A stretch of 16,412 nt of DNA from an uncultured Clostridia bacterium (GTDB lineage: Bacteria; Bacillota; Clostridia; Lachnospirales; Lachnospiraceae), in assembly GCA_937896665.1 (NCBI GenBank), contig CALBNS010000053.1:1-16412 (forward strand), given 5' to 3'. How positions within the stretch are numbered: position 1 is the stretch's first letter; every line of letters begins with the position of its first letter. Below the pieces are notes generated by a model. It did no database searches. It was not told where the DNA came from and was given only the letters and a program-made list of their open reading frames with translations. The translations under genes were made by a program, and so were the position numbers. This document shows, piece by piece, positions 1 through 7,215 of this stretch.

Positions 1-60
1 TTTTTTGAATTTCGTCACTTTGACTAAAGTAATTTACATACCCGTGAAAAGTAACCAAAG

Positions 61-71
61 GTCTGTATAAT
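61..71 (+). promoter_or_regulatory. Possible -10 box upstream of the element's first gene
   Basis: A consensus TATAAT lies at 66-71, 52 bases upstream of the first gene's start at 124. No good -35 hexamer sits 17 bases upstream (the bases there read cgtgaa), so this is a partial promoter at best. A short hairpin (AGAGC at 84-88, GCTCT at 96-100) would fall in the leader. Activation by a bound protein would explain the missing -35, but nothing here shows that. Confidence 0.35.
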
Positions 72-123
72 GCAAAATATAACAGAGCAAGAAATGCTCT
101 ATATAAAAGAGGAGGTGGTAGAG

Positions 124-360
124 ATGCCAGAAGTTATCTATCAGGGTGATTTACCAGCTTTTACAGGGAGAAATGTACCAATAAAAGAAATTGCAAGTGC
201 AATAGGGAAGGACGCACAGTATGTAAGGCTGGGAATACAACAAGGATTACTCAAATTTGGAACGGCAATAAAGGTAGGGAGTTCAAATGAGTTCAGCTAT
301 TATTGTCCGGATAAAAAAGTTTGGGAAGAAACAGGATATTTTAACAAAGAAGCAGTATAG
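124..360 (+). CDS. Small HTH DNA-binding protein, excisionase-like
   Basis: The product is 78 residues. An in-frame ATG exists at 70, but the strong site AGGAGGT at 110-116 sits 7 bases before the ATG at 124, so 124 is the start. The middle of the protein (IKEIASAIGKDAQYVRLGIQ) reads as a helix-turn-helix, followed by a wing-like stretch ending YYCPDKKVWEETGYF. This matches the small MerR/Xis-like proteins that mobilizable elements of Clostridia encode next to an integrase, where they direct excision or act as a repressor. It is 14 bases upstream of the AAA ATPase gene and probably in the same transcript. A replication or transfer regulator is the alternative; the family assignment is from the HTH pattern and context only. 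Confidence 0.7.
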   Translation: MPEVIYQGDLPAFTGRNVPIKEIASAIGKDAQYVRLGIQQGLLKFGTAIKVGSSNEFSYYCPDKKVWEETGYFNKEAV

Positions 361-374
361 CAAGGAGGATAAAC

Positions 375-1370
375 ATGGTTGAAAAACAGAATGTTGAACT
401 GAAACTTATCCATATGGAGGATGTGGTTTCAAAAGAAGTGGAATGGTTATGGTATCCATATATACCATACGGAAAGATAACCATAGTAGAAGGAGATCCG
501 GGAGAAGGAAAGACAACTCTGGTTCTCAAATTAGCGGCAGCTCTTAGCATGGGCTTGCCGCTTCCATGTGACGATTATAAGGAATATGAACCTATTCATA
601 TCATATATCAGACAGCAGAAGATGGAATTGAAGATACGATTAAGCCCAGATTGGAAAAAGCAGGAGCAGATTGTTCCATGATTCGGGTTATTGATGAGAC
701 AGATAAGGAATTATCAATGACAGATGATAGGCTGGAGCAGGCAATAATCGAGACTGGGGCAAGGTTAATCATTCTTGATCCGATTCAGGCATATATCGGA
801 GCTACAGTTGATATGCACAGAGCAAATGAAATAAGACCGGTGCTAAAGCATCTTGGAATAATAGCAGAAAAGCATAATTGTGCAATTATTCTTATTGGTC
901 ATATGAATAAGGCATCTGGCAGCAAATCAACATACAGAGGACTTGGTTCTATTGATATACAGGCAACTGCCAGAAGTGTTCTGCTGGTGGCAAGGCTCCG
1001 TGATAAACCTAATATAAGAATAATGGCACATGATAAATCTTCATTAGCTCCGGCAGGGGATGCGATAGGATTTGAAATGACTGAGGATAATGGAATGGTC
1101 TGCATAGGACCATATGACATCACAATAGATGAGCTGTTATCCGGTAATGAAGGAAGAGGAAAAAAGAAGCTCGACATTGCGGAGAATTTTATCAAAGAAT
1201 ACTTTGGTATCAATAAGGTAATTCCGTCTAATGAAATAATGATGGAAGCTGCAAAAAGGAGCATTAAGAGAAATACTCTTCTATCGGCAAAGAAAAAGCT
1301 GGGAATAACGTCAGATAAAGAAAAGGCAGAAGATGGAACAATTTACTGGACTTGGATAATGCCAGAATAA
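375..1370 (+). CDS. RepA-like AAA family ATPase (AAA_25, RecA fold)
   Basis: The product is 331 residues, start supported by AGGAGG at 363-368. The N-terminal half is a RecA-type ATPase: Walker A is GDPGEGKTT at residues 40-48, Walker B is LIILD at 131-135, and a further conserved stretch ILIGHMNKASGSKSTYRG follows near 173-190. The C-terminal 70 residues (after a Gly/Lys linker) look like a winged helix. This architecture is that of hexameric RepA-type helicase proteins (RSF1010 RepA relatives) found in mobilizable elements and phages, where they assist replication or strand unwinding near the relaxase origin. The gene lies between the xis-like gene and oriT/mobV, which supports a role in element replication or processing. 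The ATPase class is clear; the biological role is inferred. Confidence 0.85.
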   Translation: MVEKQNVELKLIHMEDVVSKEVEWLWYPYIPYGKITIVEGDPGEGKTTLVLKLAAALSMGLPLPCDDYKEYEPIHIIYQTAEDGIEDTIKPRLEKAGADCSMIRVIDETDKELSMTDDRLEQAIIETGARLIILDPIQAYIGATVDMHRANEIRPVLKHLGIIAEKHNCAIILIGHMNKASGSKSTYRGLGSIDIQATARSVLLVARLRDKPNIRIMAHDKSSLAPAGDAIGFEMTEDNGMVCIGPYDITIDELLSGNEGRGKKKLDIAENFIKEYFGINKVIPSNEIMMEAAKRSIKRNTLLSAKKKLGITSDKEKAEDGTIYWTWIMPE

Positions 1371-1465
1371 AGAGTTTAACAATCTGGATGTTTGGAAAAA
1401 CAGATTCTAAATTCTAGGAAGAGTTTAGAGTCTGCAACTATAAAAAGTACAGATTATTAAACTCT
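1371..1465 (+). repeat. Inverted AGAGTTTAA / TTAAACTCT repeat after the ATPase gene
   Basis: AGAGTTTAA begins immediately after the ATPase stop codon (1371-1379), its exact reverse complement is at 1457-1465, and a third related copy AGAGTTTAGA begins near 1420. The arms are 77 bases apart, so a protein-binding array seems as likely as an RNA stem. The position between the RepA-like gene and the oriT-like hairpins fits binding sites for the ATPase or relaxase, but that is inference. Confidence 0.3.
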
Positions 1466-1499
1466 TGGTAATAGTAAAGATAATATATAAAACCCTCGG

Positions 1500-1575
1500 A
1501 GAGCCCACTGCAATTTTGGCTTGCCAAAACTGCTAGGGGGTTATCATCTGTGGCAGAGCCAAGATGATAACTGCA
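1500..1575 (+). other. Candidate oriT for the MobV relaxase
   Basis: Two hairpins sit back to back 60-130 bases before mobV. The first is TTTTGGC (1514-1520), a 2-base loop, GCCAAAA (1523-1529). The second is TTATCATCT (1541-1549), a 12-base loop, AGATGATAA (1562-1570). Between them is TGCTAGGGGG. MobV-family origins of transfer are typically short inverted repeats directly upstream of the relaxase gene with the nick site beside or in one of them. The same GCTAGGG followed by a hairpin occurs upstream of the second mobV in this window, which supports a shared functional site. The nick position cannot be read from sequence. Confidence 0.55.
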
Positions 1576-1627
1576 CTGATCCGATAGATTTAACAGATAA
1601 AAAGGTAGTACAGATAAGGAGATGCGA

Positions 1628-2971
1628 ATGGGAAATATTTCATATACAGCTCATGTGAGCAATAAGAAAAGTGCCATTACATCGAAATCTAAGCTTGCAG
1701 CTGTTGCAAAGCATAACCTGAGAAAATACAAATCATCAGATTATAGCAAAGACAACATCTGCATCATATATGGTACATCAAATCTGATTGATGATGTGAA
1801 AACAGTATATCATAAAGAATTCGATGAGGCATTAGAAGAATATAATAAAAAGCAGACACGACAAGACCGGAAAATCGAAGATTATTTTGAACATGTGGCA
1901 GATAAGGAACAGGATATGGCAGTTGAAATAATCATTCAGATAGGTGACAGGGAGTTCTGGAAGCAATTTGATGATATGAAGTCATATATGAAATTGTCAT
2001 ATCAGATAATACTGGATGAGCTTAGAAAGAGACTACCACAGTTTGTAGTAGCAAATGCTGTGGTTCATCTTGATGAGGACAGTCCGCATATGCACATTGT
2101 TGGAGTGCCTGTGGCAGATGGATATAAGAAAGGTCTTAGCAAGCAGGTATCTAAGAGAAAAGTGTTTACAAAAGAACTGCTTTCGCGAGTGCTGCAGGAC
2201 GAGCTAAGAGAGGTAGCCAATAAAGAGGTCAATGATTGGTTTGGAGAACAAATAAAGGAAAAGTCGAAAGGACGTAATCATGATTTGACAGTTGCGGAAT
2301 ATAAAGTAGCACAGGAAACAGAGCATTTGGAGCAGATACAGGAACAGGTGAATGATGCGGATATTAAGTTATTTGCTTCACAAATTGCTTATAAGGAATT
2401 GGAGCGAAGTCAGACTAAGGAACTTAATGAAAAACGTTCAGAACTGCAATCGGTAAGACAAGAGATTGCAAGCGTGACGGACAAAGCAAATGAAGCAGTA
2501 GAATTGCTTGATAAGATCAATGCTTTTGTATCATCATTCAGATTATTTGCACCGACAATAGAAGAATATGCTAATCATGTTGAAACAGATAAGATTATAG
2601 AAGCAGGAAACTCATTCAGAGGAATATTGTATGAGATAGGAAAGTTGTTGGAGACATTCAAGGAACTGATAAAAGAAGGGGTATGCTGGTTTCCAAGGCT
2701 TATGAGGTGGAAAACTTCTAATGGCGAAGTGGCTCCGATATTCTTAGAGAAAAGTGATGGATATTCATATTCGCTGTATGGATATATGAATGTGGCGACT
2801 AGGGAATATTATAGCAAAGAGTCAATGCAGTGGGAGATAAAGGCAGGTAATAGGACAGGGACAGTAGAGCAGATGGATGCTAATGTTGAGGCTATGGCTA
2901 GGGATTTGCAGGAGATATTGAGAATTGGTGCGGAGCAGAAGAGGTTGTGGGAGGTGTATGAGGGGAGATAG
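1628..2971 (+). CDS. mobV: MobV-family relaxase (Mob/Pre plasmid recombination enzyme)
   Basis: The product is 447 residues, typical for the family. An ATG at 1622 directly abuts AAGGAG (1616-1621), so the ATG at 1628, six bases after that site, is the better start. The relaxase domain is N-terminal: GNISYTAHVSNKKSAI at the start, the helical stretch KIEDYFEHVADKEQDMAVEI, and the metal-binding signature HLDEDSPHMHIVGVP with H147, H154 and H156. Residues about 220-300 are a long charged helix predicted to be coiled coil; the last 150 residues are of unknown role. MobV enzymes nick oriT, stay attached to the 5' end and pilot the strand into the mating channel of a helper conjugative element. 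The candidate oriT is just upstream. No frame damage is seen. Confidence 0.92.
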   Translation: MGNISYTAHVSNKKSAITSKSKLAAVAKHNLRKYKSSDYSKDNICIIYGTSNLIDDVKTVYHKEFDEALEEYNKKQTRQDRKIEDYFEHVADKEQDMAVEIIIQIGDREFWKQFDDMKSYMKLSYQIILDELRKRLPQFVVANAVVHLDEDSPHMHIVGVPVADGYKKGLSKQVSKRKVFTKELLSRVLQDELREVANKEVNDWFGEQIKEKSKGRNHDLTVAEYKVAQETEHLEQIQEQVNDADIKLFASQIAYKELERSQTKELNEKRSELQSVRQEIASVTDKANEAVELLDKINAFVSSFRLFAPTIEEYANHVETDKIIEAGNSFRGILYEIGKLLETFKELIKEGVCWFPRLMRWKTSNGEVAPIFLEKSDGYSYSLYGYMNVATREYYSKESMQWEIKAGNRTGTVEQMDANVEAMARDLQEILRIGAEQKRLWEVYEGR

Positions 2972-3003
2972 CTAAGAAAATGAAATACAAAAATCCAAAT
3001 AGA

Positions 3004-3022
3004 AATTGTAAGGATTACAATT
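3004..3022 (+). repeat. Perfect hairpin AATTGTAA-gga-TTACAATT
   Basis: An 8-bp stem with a 3-base loop lies in the gap between mobV and the restriction operon, about 30 bases after the mobV stop. No U-run follows, so it is a poor intrinsic terminator. It may be an operator or mark the junction between element backbone and cargo. The rest of the gap (2972-3060) holds nothing else recognisable. Confidence 0.4.
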
Positions 3023-3066
3023 AGTTGAAATATGCTAAAACATGAGAAATAGATGAGAATCTTTTA

Positions 3067-3123
3067 TTGAAAACAGTTTTAAAACATGATAGTATGTAAG
3101 TATGTAAACTTACATACTATCAT
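3067..3123 (+). promoter_or_regulatory. Promoter and overlapping operator of the restriction-modification operon
   Basis: TTGAAA at 3067-3072 and TAGTAT at 3090-3095 are exactly 17 bases apart, a good sigma-A-type promoter. A perfect inverted repeat with 15-base arms (ATGATAGTATGTAAG at 3086-3100, its complement at 3109-3123, 8-base centre TATGTAAA) covers the -10 and start point. Within it TATGTAA occurs twice in direct orientation and once inverted, suggesting multiple half-sites. The first gene downstream encodes an HTH protein, so autoregulation of the operon by blocking RNA polymerase is the likely scheme (inference). Confidence 0.7.
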
Positions 3124-3141
3124 AGAAATGGTGGTGATTAA

Positions 3142-3492
3142 TTGAACAGTAAAAATTCTATAAAATTTTGTGATTTACTTGGACAAATGATAAAAGAGGC
3201 AAATTTATCAAATGTCAAATTTTACACCTCCCTTGGTATAAAGAAACCGTATTTTTACGACATTTTAAGTGGTAAAGTCAATCCACCTCCACCGGATAGA
3301 CAATTTGCGATGCTAAACTTGTTGAATCCAACAGAAGAGCAAAGAAATTTATTTTTTGACTTGGCTGCACAGGAGCGAGACGAAGTGCCTGCTGATATTG
3401 CTGAAACATTAAAAGATAAAGAATTGTGCAGTAAATTGCGAAAAGGCATAAATTACAAAAAATTACTTAAGAATGGAGAACGCAAAAAATGA
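3142..3492 (+). CDS. Small HTH regulator leading the type I R-M operon
   Basis: The product is 116 residues with a TTG start at 3142, preceded by GGTGGTG about 6 bases away; the nearby ATG at 3128 is out of frame and stops at once. Residues about 8-60 (FCDLLGQMIKEANLSNVKFY, then LGIKKPYFYDILSGKVNPPP) resemble a Cro/XRE helix-turn-helix, with SLGIKKPYFYDILSG as turn and recognition helix. The remaining half is charged helix ending in a Lys-rich tail. Its stop (3490-3492) overlaps the hsdM start as ATGA, so it is co-transcribed and coupled with the R-M genes. The palindrome over its promoter makes it the likely controller (C-protein-like role) that delays or limits expression of the system. The role is inferred from position; the HTH call is by pattern. 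Confidence 0.75.
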   Translation: MNSKNSIKFCDLLGQMIKEANLSNVKFYTSLGIKKPYFYDILSGKVNPPPPDRQFAMLNLLNPTEEQRNLFFDLAAQERDEVPADIAETLKDKELCSKLRKGINYKKLLKNGERKK

Positions 3493-5132
3493 ATAATAAT
3501 AAAAGAGAACAAGAAAGAAATGAACTTTATCGTACAATATGGACACTTGCTAATGAGCTTAGGGGTAGCGTTGATGGCTGGGATTTTAAACAATATGTTT
3601 TAGGTATGTTGTTTTATAGATATATATCTGAAAATCTTACAAGTTACATAAATAAAGGAGAATGGGATTCAGGAAATAATGAGTTTGATTATGCCAAGAT
3701 TGATGATGATATAGCAGAAAGCATTAGAAATGAAATGGTGCAAGAAAAAGGATTCTTTATCAAACCAACTGAATTGTTTAATAATTTATTATTAAAAATC
3801 AAAAAAGAAGATAAAGATGTTAAAGAAAAGTCGGGGAAAAATGGCAAAGAAATTGAAATTAGTGACTTGGACGAAAATCTAAATGAAAAACTACAAGAGA
3901 TTTTTAAGAACATTGAAGCCTCTGCTATTGGAAGCCCAAGCGAAGAAAATTTTAAAGGACTGTTTGATGATATAGATGTGAACAGCAATAAACTTGGTCC
4001 TACTGTTATTAAAAGAAATAAAAGACTAAAAAAGTTAATTACTGTTATTGGTGATATGAATCTTGGAGATTTTCAAGATAATTCCATCGATGCATTTGGT
4101 GACACATATGAGTATTTGATGGCGATGTATGCTTCTAATGCTGGGAAAAGTGGTGGTGAATTCTTTACTCCACAAGAGGTATCTGAGTTGTTAACAAGAA
4201 TTGCACTTCTTGATAACAATGGCAATATCAAATCAGAAGTGAATAAAGTGTATGATCCTGCTGTCGGAAGTGGCTCTTTGCTTTTGAAGTTCGCTAAAAT
4301 TCTAGGTAAAGATAATGTTCGTAATGGTTTCTTCGGTCAAGAGATTAATATTACAACCTATAATCTTTGTCGTATCAATATGTTTTTGCATGATATAGAT
4401 TATGATAAATTTAGCATTGAATACGGTGATACGTTAGTTGATCCTAAGCATTGGGACGAGGAACCGTTTGAGGCTATTGTTTCAAATCCACCTTACTCTA
4501 TTAAATGGGAAGGCTCTGATAATGGGCTATTAATAAATGACCCGCGTTTTGCACCAGCCGGTGTGCTTGCGCCTAAATCGAAAGCGGATTTTGCATTTAT
4601 CATGCATTGTTTACATTGGCTTGCTACAAATGGTACGGCTGCTATTGTATGTTTTCCAGGCATTATGTATCGCGGTGGAGCAGAGAAAAAAATTAGAAAA
4701 TATCTGATTGAAAATAACTATATTGAAAGTATTATACAGTTACCGGATAATCTTTTTTATGGAACAAACATTGCAACTTGCATTATGGTGCTCAAAAAGT
4801 CTAAAATTGATAATAAGACTTTGTTTATAGATGCTTCGAAAGAATCGATTAAAGCTACAAATAGTAATAGATTAGATTCGAAAAATATTGAAAATATTTT
4901 GAATGTCTATAAAAATAGAAAAACAGAAGCTCATCTTGCTACACTTGTTAAACAGGAAGATATTGAAAAAGAAGATTATAATCTTTCTGTATCAACTTAT
5001 GTGCAAACTGAGGATATAAGTGAAGTAATTGACATATCTGCACTTAATGTCGAAATATCTAAGATTGTTGAACAAGAAAATGCTTTGCGTATAGAGATTG
5101 ATGAAATTATTGCTGAAATTGAGGAGGCATAG
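3489..5132 (+). CDS. hsdM: Type I restriction-modification DNA methyltransferase subunit HsdM
   Basis: The product is 547 residues, usual length for the family. An N-terminal all-helical HsdM_N domain (WTLANELRGSVDGWDFKQYV and onward, to about residue 150) is followed by the Rossmann methyltransferase: the motif FGDTYEYLMAMYAS then GGEFFTPQEV, SAM-binding motif DPAVGSGSL at residues 256-264, and catalytic motif NPPY at 333-336, which marks an N6-adenine methyltransferase. The C-terminus ends in helices that contact HsdS. HsdM dimers with HsdS methylate the host sites and, with HsdR, form the restriction complex. The start overlaps the upstream regulator stop (ATGA) with GGAGAA at 3475-3480 as the binding site. 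All key motifs are intact. Confidence 0.96.
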   Translation: MNNNKREQERNELYRTIWTLANELRGSVDGWDFKQYVLGMLFYRYISENLTSYINKGEWDSGNNEFDYAKIDDDIAESIRNEMVQEKGFFIKPTELFNNLLLKIKKEDKDVKEKSGKNGKEIEISDLDENLNEKLQEIFKNIEASAIGSPSEENFKGLFDDIDVNSNKLGPTVIKRNKRLKKLITVIGDMNLGDFQDNSIDAFGDTYEYLMAMYASNAGKSGGEFFTPQEVSELLTRIALLDNNGNIKSEVNKVYDPAVGSGSLLLKFAKILGKDNVRNGFFGQEINITTYNLCRINMFLHDIDYDKFSIEYGDTLVDPKHWDEEPFEAIVSNPPYSIKWEGSDNGLLINDPRFAPAGVLAPKSKADFAFIMHCLHWLATNGTAAIVCFPGIMYRGGAEKKIRKYLIENNYIESIIQLPDNLFYGTNIATCIMVLKKSKIDNKTLFIDASKESIKATNSNRLDSKNIENILNVYKNRKTEAHLATLVKQEDIEKEDYNLSVSTYVQTEDISEVIDISALNVEISKIVEQENALRIEIDEIIAEIEEA

Positions 5133-5135
5133 CAT

Positions 5136-6014
5136 ATGAGACTTAGTAGCAGATTGTCGGATAAGGACAAGAATCATGGTGAAGTAGAATCTTTTATTGA
5201 TTTCGAGAAGTATACATTTGTAAAGGAAGAAGCTACAGACGAAATAGCTTATATTTCTGCCGGTGATTTCATAGAAATACAAATAGGAACAATTAATCTT
5301 CCGTTTTATTCAACAATATGTGCAGACAGTAATTCTTTTGTCTCACCTAAAAAACTGCATTGCTTAATAATAAATGAAAAAATGATTAGCATTGATTGCC
5401 AATTAAAATGTACAGATTATGATATAGGAAATCCAAAATGTCAAAAGTGCAATCCGTTTATACAGGCTTGGTTTTTAGTTGAAGTAGATGATATATTTGC
5501 GAATGCCCCCAATGTAAAGGTAATTAGGCAGAGCTTTAAACTACCTGAGCAGATCAGGCTACCAATTGAAATGGAAGACAAGTTTTCAGAATGGTTGGGC
5601 AAAGCTGAAATTGCATATAGAGAGAGGCTCGGAGCTGGTGCAGTAATATACTTGAGGTCTATTTTTGAAAAAGTTACACACGAAGTTGGTTTGAATGCAG
5701 GAGTAGAAATTTATAAAAATAACGGAAAAGCAAAACCATTTGAACAAGTATTAAAAGCTGTTGATGCTCAATGTTCTATTATTCCAGCGATATATTCTCA
5801 AAATGGATATGATTTGTTCAGTAAACTGAGTGAAATAGCTCATGGCAATTCAGATGAGGCTACAGCATTAAAAGAATATGAGTCTTTGAGAAGATTGGTT
5901 GTTGGAATTATTGAAAATGTCAAAAGAAAAAATGAAGAATTAAAAAATAATACAGAAATTCAAAGAGCATTAAATGAAATAGGATTTAATAATGGGGGTG
6001 AAGAAGATGTATAA
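5136..6014 (+). CDS. R-M-embedded protein with Cys-rich N-terminus and DUF4145-like C-terminus
   Basis: The product is 292 residues; its GAGGAGG site lies in the last codons of hsdM and it begins 3 bases after the hsdM stop, so it is an integral operon member. The first half is beta-rich and holds six Cys (62, 76, 88, 92, 102, 105), including KCQKC (CxxC at 102-105), a possible zinc site. The second half (about 150-265) is helical and resembles DUF4145, a domain often found with restriction systems and grouped with the HEPN superfamily: YRERLGAGAVIYLRSIFEKV and SKLSEIAHGNSDEA. R174 and H182 form RxxxxxxxH, not the canonical HEPN Rx4-6H spacing, and the AHG histidine (236) lacks the usual upstream Arg, so nuclease activity is uncertain. 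It is not one of the three standard type I subunits. Function unknown; an accessory or abortive-infection effector is possible. Confidence 0.8.
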   Translation: MRLSSRLSDKDKNHGEVESFIDFEKYTFVKEEATDEIAYISAGDFIEIQIGTINLPFYSTICADSNSFVSPKKLHCLIINEKMISIDCQLKCTDYDIGNPKCQKCNPFIQAWFLVEVDDIFANAPNVKVIRQSFKLPEQIRLPIEMEDKFSEWLGKAEIAYRERLGAGAVIYLRSIFEKVTHEVGLNAGVEIYKNNGKAKPFEQVLKAVDAQCSIIPAIYSQNGYDLFSKLSEIAHGNSDEATALKEYESLRRLVVGIIENVKRKNEELKNNTEIQRALNEIGFNNGGEEDV

Positions 6015-7215
6015 ATTAGAACGACTTATAAATGAACTTTGCCCTAATGGGGTTGAATATGTTAAATTAAACACTATTTGTAAAATTTATGATGGAACAC
6101 ACAGTACACCTCAGTATACTGATGAGGGGGTAAAGTTTGTTAGTGTGCAAAATATAAATGATTTGTATGCAACAGACAAATATATATCCCAAGATGACTT
6201 TGAAAAGTATAAAGTAACACCACAAGTCGGAGATGTTCTTATGACGAGAATAGGATCTATTGGTGTGTGTGCTATTGTTGACAGGGATGAACCGCTTGCC
6301 TATTATGTTTCACTAGCATTATTACATCCAGATGCAAAAGTTATAAATAGCAAGTACTTGAAATATGCAGTTGAAAGTCTTCACGGACGCAAAGAATTAA
6401 GAAAAAGGACATTAGTTAATGCCGTTCCAATAAAAATAAATAAAGAGGATATAGGGAAAATAACAATTCCAATTCCTCCGCTTCCGGTTCAAAAAGAAAT
6501 TGTAAAAATATTGGACAATTTTACAGAACTTACTTCAAAACTTATAGCAGAGCTTACAGCAGAGCTTGCAGCAAGGGAAAAACAATATGAGTATTATAGA
6601 AATAGATTGCTGAATTTTGGCGATAATGTGGAATGGAAGACATTAGGAAATATAGGTCGAGTAGCAATGTGCAAACGAATACTGAAAAGTCAAACTACGT
6701 CAACTGGAGATGTTCCATTTTATAAAATTGGCACTTTCGGGAAAAAAGCAGATGCATTTATATCTAAAGAACTATTTCTTGAATATAAAGAAAAGTACTC
6801 ATATCCTAAAAAGGGCTCAATATTAATTTCTGCGGCTGGAACTATTGGCAGGACTGTTATATATGATGGCAAACCAGCGTATTATCAGGATTCTAATATC
6901 GTTTGGCTTGAACACGATGAGACTGTTGTTTTAAATAAATATTTATTATACTGTTATCAACTGAAACCATGGAGCGTTTCTTATGGGGGAACAATATCAA
7001 GATTATATAATGATGATATTCAAAAGGCAAAAATCCCTGTACCATCACTTTCAGAACAACAACGTATTGTAGATATTCTTGATTGTTTTGATAAGATATG
7101 TAATGACATTAGAGAGAAGTTGCTTGCTGAAATTAATGCAAAGCAAAAACAATATGGATATTACAGAGATAGACTCTTAACTTTCAGAAAAAAGGAGGCA
7201 ACGAAAAATGAATAG
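6007..7215 (+). CDS. hsdS: Type I restriction-modification specificity subunit HsdS
   Basis: The product is 402 residues when started at the ATG at 6007, which follows GGGGGTG at 5994-6000; the in-frame ATG at 5992 overlaps that site and is less likely. The start overlaps the previous gene by 8 bases (ATGTATAA). There are two target recognition domains, each beginning with a short leader (LERLINELCPNGVEYVKLNT; FGDNVEWKTLGNIGRV) and ending in a conserved region (PPLPVQKEIVKILDNF near residue 158; PSLSEQQRIVDILDCF near 346), each followed by KQY(E/G)YYR(N/D)RLL. The helical spacer after the first contains IAEL-TAEL (residues 180-187), the repeat type that sets spacing in EcoR124-like HsdS. It therefore recognises a bipartite site, and the family resembles type IC. 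The two halves are full length; no sign of truncation. Confidence 0.95.
   Translation: MYKLERLINELCPNGVEYVKLNTICKIYDGTHSTPQYTDEGVKFVSVQNINDLYATDKYISQDDFEKYKVTPQVGDVLMTRIGSIGVCAIVDRDEPLAYYVSLALLHPDAKVINSKYLKYAVESLHGRKELRKRTLVNAVPIKINKEDIGKITIPIPPLPVQKEIVKILDNFTELTSKLIAELTAELAAREKQYEYYRNRLLNFGDNVEWKTLGNIGRVAMCKRILKSQTTSTGDVPFYKIGTFGKKADAFISKELFLEYKEKYSYPKKGSILISAAGTIGRTVIYDGKPAYYQDSNIVWLEHDETVVLNKYLLYCYQLKPWSVSYGGTISRLYNDDIQKAKIPVPSLSEQQRIVDILDCFDKICNDIREKLLAEINAKQKQYGYYRDRLLTFRKKEATKNE
6544..6567 (+). repeat. Two 12-bp units encoding (I/T)AEL in the hsdS spacer
   Basis: The units are ATAGCAGAGCTT and ACAGCAGAGCTT, differing at one base, followed by a partial GCAGCA. In EcoR124I and EcoR124II, gain or loss of one TAEL unit at this place changes the length of the nonspecific gap in the recognition site. 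Unit number could vary here by slippage or recombination. Confidence 0.75.

Noticed and set aside
899..1264. Minus-strand frame inside the RepA-like ATPase gene
   Set aside because: Antisense shadow of a well supported gene; composition is low-complexity hydrophobic as expected for such shadows.
6583..7185. Direct repeat between the two KQY-YYR-RLL coding segments of hsdS as a recombination shufflon
   Set aside because: The repeats are direct and diverged at DNA level, and there is no second hsdS fragment or invertase gene in the window. Repetition of conserved regions is normal for HsdS.
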